A stretch of 64,000 nt of DNA. Origin: Sophora flavescens. Its lineage: Eukaryota > Streptophyta > Magnoliopsida > Fabales > Fabaceae. This document shows positions 31,922 through 42,614 of the stretch, one piece after another. The translations under genes and the position numbers were made by a program. Numbering within the stretch: position 1 is the first letter of the stretch; each line of letters begins with the position of its first letter. The notes beneath the pieces were generated by a model, which was not told where the DNA came from, ran no database searches, and saw nothing but the letters and a program-made list of their open reading frames with translations. The stretch is from contig CM061070.1 in NCBI GenBank assembly GCA_030762895.1, positions 81,839,759-81,903,758 on the forward strand, given 5' to 3'.

Positions 31922-32437
31922 GCACCTTTTCTACTTTAGCTGGATCCATGGCTATTCCACCCTTATAGATCACGTGACCTAAGAAACTCACTTCCTCTAA
32001 CCAAAACTCGCACTTAGACAAATTAGCATACAACTGATTCTCCTTTAGGGTCTACAAGACAACCCTCAAGTGTTTCTCATGTTCCTCATTGGTCTTGGAG
32101 TACACTAAGATGTCGTCTATGAAAACCACCACAAACTTATCCAAGTAAGGGTGAAAGGTCTTATTCATGTAATCCATGAACACAGCAGGAGCATTAGTCA
32201 CACCAAAGGGCATAAATAAATACTCATAGTGACCATATTGCGTCCTAAACACTGTCTTCGAGATGTCCTCGGACTTAACCCGAATCTGATGGTATCCCGA
32301 CCTCAAATCTATCTTCGAGAAAACACAAGCCCCGATCAATTGATCCATAAGATCATCAATCCAAGGGAGAGGATACTTATTCTTAACGGTCACTTTGTTG
32401 AGTTGCCGATAGTCGACACACAACCTCATACTACCAT
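31922..32437 (-). pseudogene. Chromovirus reverse transcriptase core
   Basis: Motifs are RLCVDYRQLNKVTVKNKYPLP, FSKIDLRSGYHQIRV, FMPFGVTNAPAVFM and catalytic FIDDILVYS (plus-strand position about 32096-32122). The part upstream of GSMRLCVDYR is missing: at 32438 an LTR-like sequence starting TGTAACATCCC takes over. A stop and frameshift lie near 32050. Confidence 0.93.
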
Positions 32438-35400
32438 TGTAACATCCCAATTTTTACTGTTCTTCTATATATATATATATATATATTTGTTTATATTTTA
32501 TTTGAGACTTAGGAAATGATTTTAGAGAAAAAAAAATATCTAGAACCTACTCTATGGTAGGAAGCTTTGGTTAAAATTTGGGTTTAAAACTCAGACGAAA
32601 ACCGGTCTGCGTTTTTAACCGACAGTATAATTTTATACCGACAAAAAACCCTAATTTGGTCCAAAAATGAAATTTGTAGAATTTTTTTATATTATTTCCG
32701 TGAGAAATCCTACTTTCCAAACTTATGATCAAAAATAAAATGTTATGTTTATTCGGACAAATTTTGGTAAAAGTTCGGACTGAAAACAGTCGGTGTTTTC
32801 ACTGACAGTAAGATTTTAATGATCAGAAAATATAATTTTGACTCGTGAACCAAATGGTTTGTGTTTAATACATATTTCCAATGAGTTTAGTTATTTTGAA
32901 AATTTTTGGTCGAAAAACAGACAAAAACCCTAATCGGGAAACCGACGGTGTCGAAAACGGAATTGCAGAGACCTGTCAAGAGATCGGGACAACGAGTCAT
33001 ATATGATGACTCATGGAGGATGAGTCACCAAGCATTTATAAGCATTAAATGCTAGTAATCATGACTTTTAGGTAAAATGACCAAAATACCCCCAAGCTTT
33101 CGCAGTTATTAACAAGACACATCTACGCACTCTTAACCACTCATTTTACATGGTTGTAAACCTTCCACATCTCCTTAATTTCGTGCAGCCATATATACGG
33201 AATCATACCAATTTTATTTTGCTTTCGTTTCATCATTTTCCTCTCAAAAACCGAAATCGGGTAAAAGACAGAGCTGAATACGGGATTTCCGGGAATCACT
33301 AATTGATAGGATCGATGAGTCAGGGATGACTCATAAGATGTGGTGAAAAATCATCCACACCAACATTCATTCTTGGCCACATATTTGTTAACCATGATTA
33401 CCAATTAATCATAGTTAGGTTACTAATTAACTATAGTTAAGTTATTATATTATTTTCTAACTTAACCTTGGTCAGGTAAAATCAACTATGGTTCATTTAA
33501 ACCAATTAAACAACTCCTCACTCACTCAAACTCTCATTTGGGCGCAGACCAAGTCCCCCACACTTAACACATTTCATTTTCTTCCTATTACACTTGTTCT
33601 TCACAAAAACCTAAAGAACACCATTTGTGTTCTTGATAAGTTCTTCATTGTTCTTCATTTCCTTCATCAAACTTCTTCATTCTAAGGTGAGGAACCTATT
33701 CATAATCATCTTAGCTACATAAATCATCCATCAATCTTCATGTTCATCAAGTTTTTCACCTATTTCTATTCTTAGATCTAGATTTTCAAATAATTCTAGA
33801 AAATCATAGAAAAATCATTTTAATGTGAGATCAATTTCTGTGATCTTCATATGACTTATATTTTCATCATCCAAGATCTTGAAAAATTTAGAGATCCCTA
33901 GCTATTTCTTCTTGACTTGGCCGAACCTATGCTCAAATGGGCTTAGGTGATTTTCTTCATTCTTTAACTTGTTTTCATGTTGGTTATTCATGGCTAGGTT
34001 TTGGTGGACAAAACTGTGGCATACCTTGCTTGGTTTAGCTTGTGTTTTTTTGATCTTCAAGTGATCTACAAGAGGTATGGGGGAGATTACCACTATCCTA
34101 CCTTAAAGTAGATATGTTGATGGTTTATATAGTGTTATTTAGTGTAAATGGTCTTGTAAATCATAAGTGTGTGATTTATTGTTTTATATGTGTGTGATCC
34201 TCTTGGAGGATTTGGTTGATGCTTGATTTTGATATTTTTAAATCTTGATTCAATGATTTCTAATTGGATACTTGATAGTTGTTTATTTGATTTAACATGA
34301 AAATTTGCCTAACATGATCATTATGGGCCATTCGGCCTTGGCTGTTTAAATGGGTTTCAGGTCGATTTAAATGGTTTGAATAATTTTTATGAGGATTGAA
34401 TGAATGTATAAGAATATAGAAATTGGTTTGGATTGATTCGGATGTGTATATTGAAAGTTGTGAATATATGAGTCCTTAGGGACTAAAATGCAATTTATGA
34501 GAATTTCAGTGGCTGCACTGAAATTCATGTTCTTGTGTGTTAATATTGTTGTCCTTGGTGAGATGAAACCATAGAAATTGGTTTGAGGTCATTTGGATTA
34601 ATATATAAAAAGTTATGGACTTTTTAATAATCAAGGACCTATTTGCAAATATTGGAAAATATGAGACCCAAAAATATAATTTTTTGGAAAATTGTTGATA
34701 ACTGAAATTCATTTCTAAAGAAGTTTATTTTGTGTAATTAGAAGTTTTAAATAAAAAGTTATAAGGTTTTAAGTGAATAAGGACCTTTTTGTAATTAGTG
34801 AAAGTTTAAGGACTAAATTGCTATTTTAGAAACTAATTATATCTGGACAGGGAGACACTGTTTTCATGCTTAATTAGGTGTTCTAAGTATCCAAAATGAC
34901 TTTTGTACCATTAGTGTTTAAAATCGTTGAAAAAGAAAGTATGTGATTCTTAACTTAACGACATTTGGACAAGTTTTCAGAAATTTCGTGTAAACGAGAA
35001 TGTTACTGTAAAATCAATATTTCAACTTGTTCATAATAGGAGTTTAACCTAGGATAATAATAGATTTGAGGTGAAGAATCATATTTTCAAAAGTAAGGCT
35101 TTTAGGCTTAAGTTCAGTAAAAAGCGGCGAAACCGTCGTTAAGTGTTTTTAAGGATTTTCAAAGAAAAATGCTTTGAGGGATTTAGTACTTTGATAGAAC
35201 TTGATTTTAAAATGGTTTTTCTTTAACCAAAGGTTTTGGTTTTAAGACCAAAAATAATTTTAGTCCATGGGAACGAGCATTTACGATAAATCACAAAACC
35301 TAAGTCATAAAAGACTTAGGGAAAATACGAACGTAATAACTTATGACGTATCGTGAAGCAAGACTTTATGTCATAAAGTATGGATGATTTATTATCCATA

Positions 35401-35485
35401 TATCCATAAGATTTAATGGACTCAGAAGTATTTGATTTCTTGAAAGCCAAGAGAAAGGCTTAATTAGAAAAGTTCAATTTTAATA
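32438..35485 (+). repeat. Diverged Tekay-type LTR fragment
   Basis: It starts TGTAACATCCCAATTTTTAC inside the chromovirus RT and follows, in order, phrases also found in the LTRs of the 46107-61500 array: GAGACTTAGGAAATGATTTT, CAGACGAAAACCGGTCTGC, a GATGACTCAT/GATGAGTCA hairpin, CACAAAAACCTAAAG, TAGATCTAGA, and a TTGGCCG near 33920. Similarity is partial, so this is an older relative, not a copy. The LTR 3' end is absent, and the fragment stops at the LINE remnant. No coding frame is supported. Confidence 0.7.
32466..32487. repeat. AT dinucleotide microsatellite
   Basis: About 11 TA units within the LTR fragment, replacing the ATAAATATATAAACATATAT part of the array LTRs. Confidence 0.85.
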
Positions 35486-35859
35486 GAGGTCATTGCTGCA
35501 CATAGTTCTGCCTCCAATGAAGATGCTGCTCCAATTTCCTCTGAAAAGCATCCTATAGCTGCACCTCTTCTGCCCCAAAAAATCCCTCCACAGGCTACTC
35601 GGTTTTGACTTGCTTGTCCATCTGAGTTTCACTTCAACCATCTACAAGGAGGAGGCTGTCAAATGAATTCGATAATCTTTGGAGCTTTGGGAGGATGAAT
35701 CATAACATTGAATGATTTAATAATGCAGAATTCTTCCATGGATGAGAACATTGATCCTCTAGAATAGTTTCCTGATAGGTTCACAGATGCTTTTATCCTG
35801 GAAATTATGCTATTCATAGAAACAAATCTATAATGAAATCTAACTTGATTTCTCGCATA

Positions 35860-35861
<2 letters not shown>

Positions 35862-35929
<68 letters not shown>
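35862..35929. repeat. AT dinucleotide microsatellite in the LINE
   Basis: About 34 TA units. Confidence 0.97.
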
Positions 35930-35932
<3 letters not shown>

Positions 35933-36785
35933 AGTACATGAATTATAGCAGAAATAATTACATCCTTACCCTGAGAACTCCAATTACCATTGTAAACAGC
36001 AAACACAAAACTAGGAGAAGATAGATCAAATTGTGTTTGAACAATAGATGCAAGCCAAGACCAAATATATAGTGCATAACTACATTGTAAAAACAGATGG
36101 AAAGAGGATTCATTAGATTTACCACATAGGCTGCATATCGAAACCACGATACAGTCTCTAGATTGTAAATTCTCATCTGTGGCTACTCTATTATGCAGCA
36201 GTCTCCATGCAAGAAATGATCTAGAATGAGGAGCACATGAGTTCCAAATGAAATTTCCCCAATGAACATGTTGGGAATTAGATGAAGAATTACCAAGATG
36301 AAGATATGCCTCTTTGAAGATAAGGTATCCAGAGGAAGCACCTTTCCAAACAAGCTTATCCTCACTGTCTAACAATGGGATTTCAGTCTTCTGAATTAAT
36401 GGAATTGCAGCATTACAGATCCTTTTAAAATCATCTGAGAAATACCACTTTTTATCAATGATAATGTCTTTTACTTTAGCCCTCAAATGAGAAATAAGGA
36501 TAGGGGGAATGTTCAACAAGTCTGCTAGAGACTCAGGCAACCACTTATCTGTCCAAAGACTGATTTTGTCTCCCTTCCCTAACATCCAACAACTGTTATC
36601 CTAGAATGTATGAATATGCTGCCTGATTGCAAGCCAAATGGAAGATTTAACATGATGCAAAATAGGTGCATTATGTCTAAGAAACCGAGATCTTAAGATA
36701 ACAGCCCAGCTTTGTTCATAGGAAAGCATCTCCAAACTAAGCTTTAAAAGGGTTGCTTCATTTATAGCTTTTACAGATCTAAGAC

Positions 36786-36790
36786 CAATT
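36786..36790. repeat. Target-site duplication CAATT (left) of the Sirevirus-like element
   Basis: CAATT here is repeated at 45604-45608; both are part of the GGIGLRS codons of the LINE. Confidence 0.9.
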
Positions 36791-36819
36791 TGTTGGCCAT
36801 GGCAACCATCACCCAAGAA

Positions 36820-36839
36820 AGGGGGGGGGGGGGGGGGGG
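36820..36839. repeat. G homopolymer
   Basis: About 20 G in a row near the LTR edge; the other LTR has a shorter G run at 44116-44125. Length may be unreliable in the assembly. Confidence 0.9.
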
Positions 36840-37589
36840 AATTGGGTTTAAAATAAAAATGATATCTTTTTCGAATAGATCAAAACCCTTTTAAAATATA
36901 AACGGAATTTGCAGTGAATGAATATTATTTTCAAATTAAAGCGTTGTCGCATGAAAGTAAAACGTTTTTGCAAAAGACAAAACAAAATTCAAAGAGATAG
37001 GGATAAGAATATTGACACAGCGATATATCCTGGTTCGGGTAAAGATTACCCACGTGGCCTACGTGCAGTCCCAAAGGCAATACCACCAAGGGTTTTCACT
37101 CAATCCCTAGCTTTTAAACAGGAGCAGCTAGAACCTTTACAAAAATGAGAACTCCTCACAGACCAGAGAGATACAATCCCCCAGTAATAGAGTCTCAAAT
37201 TGCTAGCTTTTAAAATAGGCGCAGCTAAAACCTTTGCAGTGGAATCACACCTACTAATCCCTTACAAGAGATATACTCTCTCTTGCAAGAATGGTAACCA
37301 AAGAGGTTTGAGTCAATCAGACTCTTACCAACAGTATGCACTCTTAATAGTGTTGATAAAACAAATTGAAGCACAAGTTACAAAAGAACTAAGGAGTAAA
37401 GCTATCTCAAACTTATGTTTTAATCAAGGTGTATGAATGAGAGTGATTTTGAGAGAATAGATATGAGAAAATGTTCACAGGTGTAATAGTAGCAGAGTTC
37501 TCTCTTCTCAAACTTGCCAAAGTTCTCTTTATATATTTTTGAGAGAAGTTAGGTTAAATCCATTTTGAAACTGATTTTCTTCGTGCAGT

Positions 37590-37915
37590 AATCAATTATT
37601 TAAAAGGTATAATCGATTATTTTAACTCATTTAAAAATGCGCCTTGGAACAGACAGGTCAAAATCGATTACATAATCGATTACTAATTCTCTATGTAAAG
37701 TTCATTTGTCTGTTTGGCAGTGATAATCGATTATTCTAATCGATTATCTATTCACTGTTTGTCTCTCAAAATTGTATAATCAATTTCTATTATCTCATAA
37801 TCGATTATTTGTTTTTTAAATTCAAACTCAACCACTAGAAGAAATTAATACTCAATTTAAACGCATTGAAGCCTATTTAAGCATAGCATAATCAATTATA
37901 GTAATCGATTATTGC
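37590..37915. repeat. TAATCGATTA palindrome cluster (3' LTR)
   Basis: Several copies of (A)TAATCGATTA(T), often in pairs separated by 2-5 bases, for example ATAATCGATTATTCTAATCG. The same cluster is in the 5' LTR at 44880-45205. Confidence 0.9.
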
Positions 37916-38314
37916 ATCTCTGGTTTAGGTTTTGAAAAACATAACGGCTCTATAATAAATTACTCATTAAGGCCATTTTAATAGAGCTTGATACACTTGT
38001 AAAACTTTTAAAGGCTGAAGTTAATTTCTCAATAAAGTTTGAAAGCCTCTTTAAAGTTTTATTTTGTTTAGCTTATTTTATGTGTGTGTGTGACCAATTT
38101 TAACTGGAGAGCTTTACTTACCATTTACAAGCTTTTACTAAAACAATCAATACAGTAAAGGAAAATCCCCTTAACCCCATATTAGCTTGTTTGGTCCTTT
38201 TCATGCTTTTTGCAATTTGGTCCTTTAGATTTGAATTTGCATGTTTCCGTGGACTTGAAATTCCCCTTTTGCTCATCATCAAAACCAAAGTACCTGTCAA
38301 GGCATATATCCACA

Positions 38315-38329
38315 AACTCCCTATTTTTT
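38315..38329 (-). promoter_or_regulatory. Polypurine tract of the Sirevirus-like element
   Basis: The minus strand reads AAAAAATAGGGAGTT directly before the 3' LTR. Confidence 0.7.
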
Positions 38330-38404
38330 ATGATGACAAACTTCTCATGAGGGAATTTCTAAAAAATAGAGTTAGAGCAACAATATATCACAAGGTTTGG
38401 ATTC

Positions 38405-38477
38405 GCTCTACTCCCCCTAAACATGCAATCATGTATATCATTTATATATCATAGAGTTAGAGCAATATATATGTATG

Positions 38478-38532
<55 letters not shown>

Positions 38533-38595
38533 TTTAACAAATTTTACTCTACTCCCCCTTAAGCATGCAAATCATATAAATCTCCCCCTTAATCA
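38405..38595 (-). repeat. Additional polypurine motifs upstream of the 3' LTR
   Basis: TAGGGGGAG or TAAGGGGGAG occurs three times on the minus strand (about 38409-38421, 38552-38563 and 38581-38592). Multiple polypurine motifs before the 3' LTR are a known trait of Sireviruses. Confidence 0.65.
38482..38532. repeat. AT dinucleotide microsatellite
   Basis: About 25 TA units between polypurine motifs of the Sirevirus-like element. Confidence 0.95.
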
Positions 38596-38779
38596 TTCAC
38601 TCAAAGCGGGAAATGCATTGTAGCATAGTCATGACATATATCCAAAAAGTCAATTATTTCAAATGTAGATCATAGAGTATACCAAGCAAAATTAAATCAG
38701 GTAACTACGGAAGCAAAAATGCCAGGAAGAATAAGATTTACAAATTGGAGGAAATAGTATGAAAGCTTATCTGATAACC

Positions 38780-39300
38780 ATTTTCCGACCAATAATCGAT
38801 TAACTAATCGATTATATGCTTTCTAGAATAGGGTTCATTAGGTAATCGATGTCCATAATCGATTATTGCTTCTCTGTTAGGACTCCTCGAAAATCCAGTG
38901 GTTCCCTAATCAATTCCTCTAATCGATTAATACTTCTCTATTGATTTTTCTTGAATGGCCAGTGGTTCCCTAATTGATTCCTCTAATCGATTATTCTTTC
39001 TCTGTTTTGGGAAATGAAAAATTTTCTTGGCATAATCGATTAATATAATCGGTTATTACCTCTCTATCTACACACTTAATAAACATGTTAATGAACAACA
39101 AGATGTAATATGCAGATTTAGATTGATCTATGGATTCTTTATTTCAAGATCTGTCCTTAATGACTTATAACAGTATGCGATATTGGATGCACAATATTAA
39201 TCTCATTAATTATGGATATTTGTTTCCAGTGGTGATTCTGGATATTATGTGCTCCATAATCGATTACCCTTCTTGGTTAATCGATTATTACGGCTTTGTT
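38780..39300. repeat. TAATCGATTA palindrome cluster (3' internal region)
   Basis: At least eight copies or near-copies of AATCGATTA in the non-coding region before the second env-like ORF, often followed by TCTCTG or TTCTCTGTT. Confidence 0.88.
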
Positions 39301-39449
39301 CTTCCTTTTGGTTCAAACTTTGATTAATTGATAGTTTTTATGTATGACAAGATATAGTACTAGTATGATATAACAAAGAAAAACATACTTTCATTGAATT
39401 CAAAACATTTAATCAAGAACCAAAAAATCCTATAGAAATCCTAAAGCCA

Positions 39450-40200
39450 TTACATTTTGTTTTGTTTCCCCCTAGGCTGCCATGTATTATCATGCTTAGT
39501 AAATCCTAATGATAGTAAGTATTCTTCATTAATTCCATCACTAGGTTGTGGCTCTATTCCTTCTTGTCCCTCCAATGGTATGCCATAATGCTGAAGAATT
39601 TTTGTAATTAGCATAGGATAGAGAAGATGGGATGCAATTTTTGAGTAGGCACAATCTACCATGTGTTGAAGAATTGTAGTGGCCCAGTTGATCTTTTTCT
39701 CCTTGTTGATGGCCCACATGAGAACTATGTCGTTCTCCGAAATTCTCGTCACATTATTTCCTCTAGGTAGGAGGCATCAAGCAAGAACATAGTGAAGCAA
39801 TTGTTCTTCCGAGTTGAGAGCTTTGAAGGAGATTACTTTGGATGACTTGGCTTTTGGATTGATGAATTTCTAAAAAGACTCTTTCCCTCTTAAAAGAATT
39901 TTTCCATACCAACTTTGGATTTGCAAGAGAGATGTCAATGCCTTGGTTTGGTAGACGGGTTAGATTAACCCATGTTTCAAGAGGGATGTTGATCTCAACT
40001 CCTTTTAATTTTGAGGAGATGATTTTAGATGAATATTGAAAGGAGAAATTTTCATAGAATTGTCTTACCAAGGATGGGTAAATCTTTAGTTTCTGAGTGC
40101 AAAAGGCAGTGAGTTTTAGATTTGATAAAAATTTCAAGAGGTTGAGGGTTGAGTCTTTGAAGGTGTATTTAAACACTTTCTCAAGGATGGGAGGGTTAGA
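39450..40200 (-). pseudogene. Envelope-like ORF, second copy, broken
   Basis: Two frames form one protein of the same family as the ORF at 40644-41504: FKYTFKDSTLNLLKFLSN, LVRQFYENFSFQ, SKLKGVEINIPLETWVNLTR, LPNQGIDISLANPKLVWKN, then DIVLMWAINKEKKINWATTI and PMLITKILQHYGIPLEG. A frameshift near 39800 and a stop beside it separate the halves. The family is the plant retroelement ORF often labelled envelope-like in legume Sirevirus/Calypso elements (the putative plant transposon protein domain). It reads past the other copy at the C-terminus. Function unproven in plants. Confidence 0.72.
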
Positions 40201-40643
40201 AGATTGATGTTGATTTCAACAATCTTCATGATTTGAAATCAGATTTTAGTCAAGATTTGATTTGATTTGAATTTTCCAGATTTTACAAGGATTTTGTGAA
40301 GGATATTTTAGGAAGGTGCAACTCTTATCTGTGTATCTTTCGATTTTAATTTGTAGCATGTCCAAAACAGATTTTGAAATTTTATTTCAACATTTTTTGA
40401 ATAATCAATTCATTGGACAAGAACAATGTCTAGTGAATTTGAGATGTAAGAGCAGGATCAAAACTAACACTTTTTATTAAAAAAAATATGGATAAAATAA
40501 GGCAAGGAAAATACAAAGGTTGAGAGAGAGCTGTTCTATCCTCCTGGAATCCATTGATTTTTCACCAGCTCAAAACCTATATTGTATAGGGTATCTTCAT
40601 TTAGACATGCAGTCTTCCTTTTCTGCAGAATTCCTTCACCTTC
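40201..40643 (-). other. Spacer between the two env-like ORFs
   Basis: AT-rich sequence without a supported frame. The segment near 40560-40640 (ending AGGAAGGTGAAGG on the minus strand) resembles decayed coding sequence after the first env-like ORF. Confidence 0.5.
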
Positions 40644-41504
40644 CTATGGAATATTGAAATATTTAAGAATTTTGGTAATCATCATTGGATAGGGAAGATG
40701 AGAACTTGAAGAGGAAAGTCCACAATTTACCATGTGCATCAGAGTACTAGCAGCCCAATTTATATGTTTACCCTTTTCTAAGGCCCATATTAGGGCTATG
40801 TCTTCCTCTAAAACCCTTGACTGATCCATGAAGCGAGGTAGAAGCCAATGCACTATTGCATGGTGGATCAATTTCTTCCACAGAGTTAGGTGTTTGTCAT
40901 GAATAGTACTATTGATATTTGTACCTGGAAGCACAAGGGTACTCCACACCATATTTCTCTGAAATTTTCCTTCCCATAAGGTATTAAGATTTTGGCTAGT
41001 GATTATGTCTCCGTCTTTGGGGAAACAAGACAATGAAGCCCAAGAGGAGAAGGTCATGGTGAAGGATACTCCTTTTACTTCGGAAGAGAAGGCTTTTAGA
41101 GAGGAGTGGAAGCGGAGATTGCAGTAGAAGGCTTTGACAAGTGAATGATATATTGCATCATTCATGGAGCAGAACTTCAGAAGATCAAGTATGGAGAGAG
41201 TTTGGAACAGTAGTTCAAACTCTTGGAATTTGAATGAGTCCAGATTGATATAGCTAGGGGAAATGATAGGACGATAGATGAAGTATGTGGAAAAATGTTT
41301 CCTTTGTTCTTCATTTGAGAAGAGATTTGTTGTCTTAGAGGTCAAATAAGAAGTATTTGGAGGAACTTCATTTGATTTTTTTGATAGATGACTTTGGGAA
41401 ACCTCTAGAGATTGGAGATCAATCCTATGATGTTTTCTTCTGATTGATTTCAGGAATCTCATGTTTGCGTAAAAGCAATGGAAATAATTTTGATAAGGTT
41501 TCAA
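40644..41504 (-). pseudogene. Envelope-like ORF, first copy, open for 286 codons
   Basis: The ORF start is at 41504 on the minus strand. Segments shared with the second copy are LVKAFYCNLRFHSSLKAFSS, EVKGVSFTMTFSSWASLSCF, ALEKGKHINWAASTLMHMVN and PYPMMITKILKYFNIP, in the same order. It has an extra Ser/Lys-rich N-terminal 100 residues. No clear signal peptide or membrane anchor is visible, so the name envelope-like reflects family usage only. It ends at a stop near 40644, where the second copy continues with a tail, so it may be truncated. Placement between gag and 3' LTR matches the env-like position. Confidence 0.72.
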
Positions 41505-42614
41505 AGTAGGGGATTAGTATGTTATGAAGGCCTTCTCTATGGTTCCTATTTGTAGGAAATGAAGATTTAGGTTTATCCCATTGGTAACCTAACCGTGTCA
41601 TAATCGATTAAAGTAATCGATTACCACCTTTCTGTTTAATAAGTGTTACATTAGATTAGGATCATAATCGATTATCTTAATCGATTATGGATTCTCTGTT
41701 CATGGGACCGAAATTATCACTAGCCTATAATCGATTATAATAATCGATTATTTACCTTTAATTTGAAATTCCTTCGGTGGCAATTTGAATGAGGCCTGAA
41801 ATAGATTCTTTTTAATCTTAAAAGTATGAATCATGACTTAATTTCTCAAAACAAATTTGGATGCTAACAAAAAATAATGAGGAGGTAATGATTTTTGAAT
41901 TTTCAAAAATATTTTTATAAATTTAAATTTTGAAAATAGTAGAAAATATTTTGAATTTTGATTTTAAAATCTCAAAAATTGAGTTTTATTTATTATGATG
42001 TTCAAAGGATATTAAAGTTATATAATCACTTATTGATCATTTATATCTCAAAAGATTTGATCCTTAAAATTTTTCAATCAAGTATTTATTGCCACGGTCT
42101 TAATTTTTTTTTTAAGTTTGAAAATATGTGATCGATTAATTTCTGACTATAAAATAAATTTTCAATAAAGTAAAATCATGAATTAAAATATTATTTAATT
42201 TTCAAAATCAAATTTTTCAAAACAATATTAAAAATAACAATTTTGCAAAATAACTTACGATTTAAAGAATTCAATGTCAAATTAAATTTGAATTTGATAT
42301 TTTGAAAACAATTTGAGGATTAGACCAAATATCATATCATAATGGAATAATTTTTGAAGGAAAAATTATAATTTTATCTGAAATAAAGCATTTTCAAAAA
42401 TTCCATATTTTCGTAGCATAATCGATTATAATAATCGATTGCTACGCTTCTGTCTATCCTCCCTATCTTTCTTAAGGATGCATAATCGATTATTATGTTC
42501 GATTCTCAATTTTCATAACAAGGAAGATTTGAATGTTTCTCTAGTTGTTCATAACATGCTTCATAAAATAATCAAACATCATATTGTGCATGTTCTTGGC
42601 ATTTAGCACAGAGT
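41505..42614 (-). other. Gap where pol should lie, AT-rich
   Basis: About 1.1 kb between gag and the first env-like ORF. TAATCGATTA-type palindromes occur at 41600-41760 and 42415-42500. I see no protease, integrase, RT or RNase H motif in any frame. Confidence 0.75.

Larger units (their letters stand above)
1..32437 (-). mobile_element. Disrupted Tekay/Del-type chromovirus (Ty3/gypsy), host of nested insertions
   Basis: Read on the minus strand, one Ty3/gypsy element can be followed through its pieces: RT (32437-31922), RNase H (31921-31328), RNase H/integrase linker (31330-31049), integrase zinc finger and core (23994-23185), integrase C-terminus with chromodomain (4496-4065), PPT, and part of the 3' LTR (4039-1). 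The order is that of Ty3/gypsy pol, and a C-terminal chromodomain is the hallmark of chromoviruses. It is interrupted by CACTA element 1, the Athila-type element and CACTA element 2. The 5' part (gag, protease, 5' LTR) is missing: the RT ends at an unrelated LTR fragment at 32438. Stops and frameshifts show it is dead. Tekay/Del assignment is by motif recognition, not a tree. Confidence 0.85.
35485..36790 (-). pseudogene. Plant L1-type LINE, C-terminal part (first piece)
   Basis: On the minus strand the end of a LINE RT protein is visible: GLRSVKAINEATLLKLSLEM, LWTDKWLPESLADL, the zinc-binding RT-associated domain (zf-RVT) with FLAWRLLHNRVATDENLQSR and CSLCGKSNESSFHLFLQC, then a partial RNase H with SSLEAELCAAM at the left edge. 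A TA microsatellite (35862-35929) has expanded inside the frame. A stop near 36601 and a late frame change near 35660 show decay. It continues across the Sirevirus-like insertion at 45604-45846. No poly-A tail is visible, so the 3' end is lost. Confidence 0.88.
36791..38314 (-). repeat. 3' LTR of the Sirevirus-like element
   Basis: 1.52 kb, plus-strand ends TGTTGG and CCACA. It contains a G homopolymer (36820-36839) and a cluster of TAATCGATTA-like palindromes at 37590-37910. A few percent divergence from the 5' LTR by eye. Confidence 0.88.

Noticed and set aside
33902..34712. Minus-strand frames within the old LTR fragment
   Set aside because: They lie opposite LTR-like sequence, lack domains, and are AT-driven.
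36820..36839. G run as a G-quadruplex or telomere-like feature
   Set aside because: Single homopolymer at the LTR edge with a shorter counterpart in the other LTR; more likely slippage or assembly noise.
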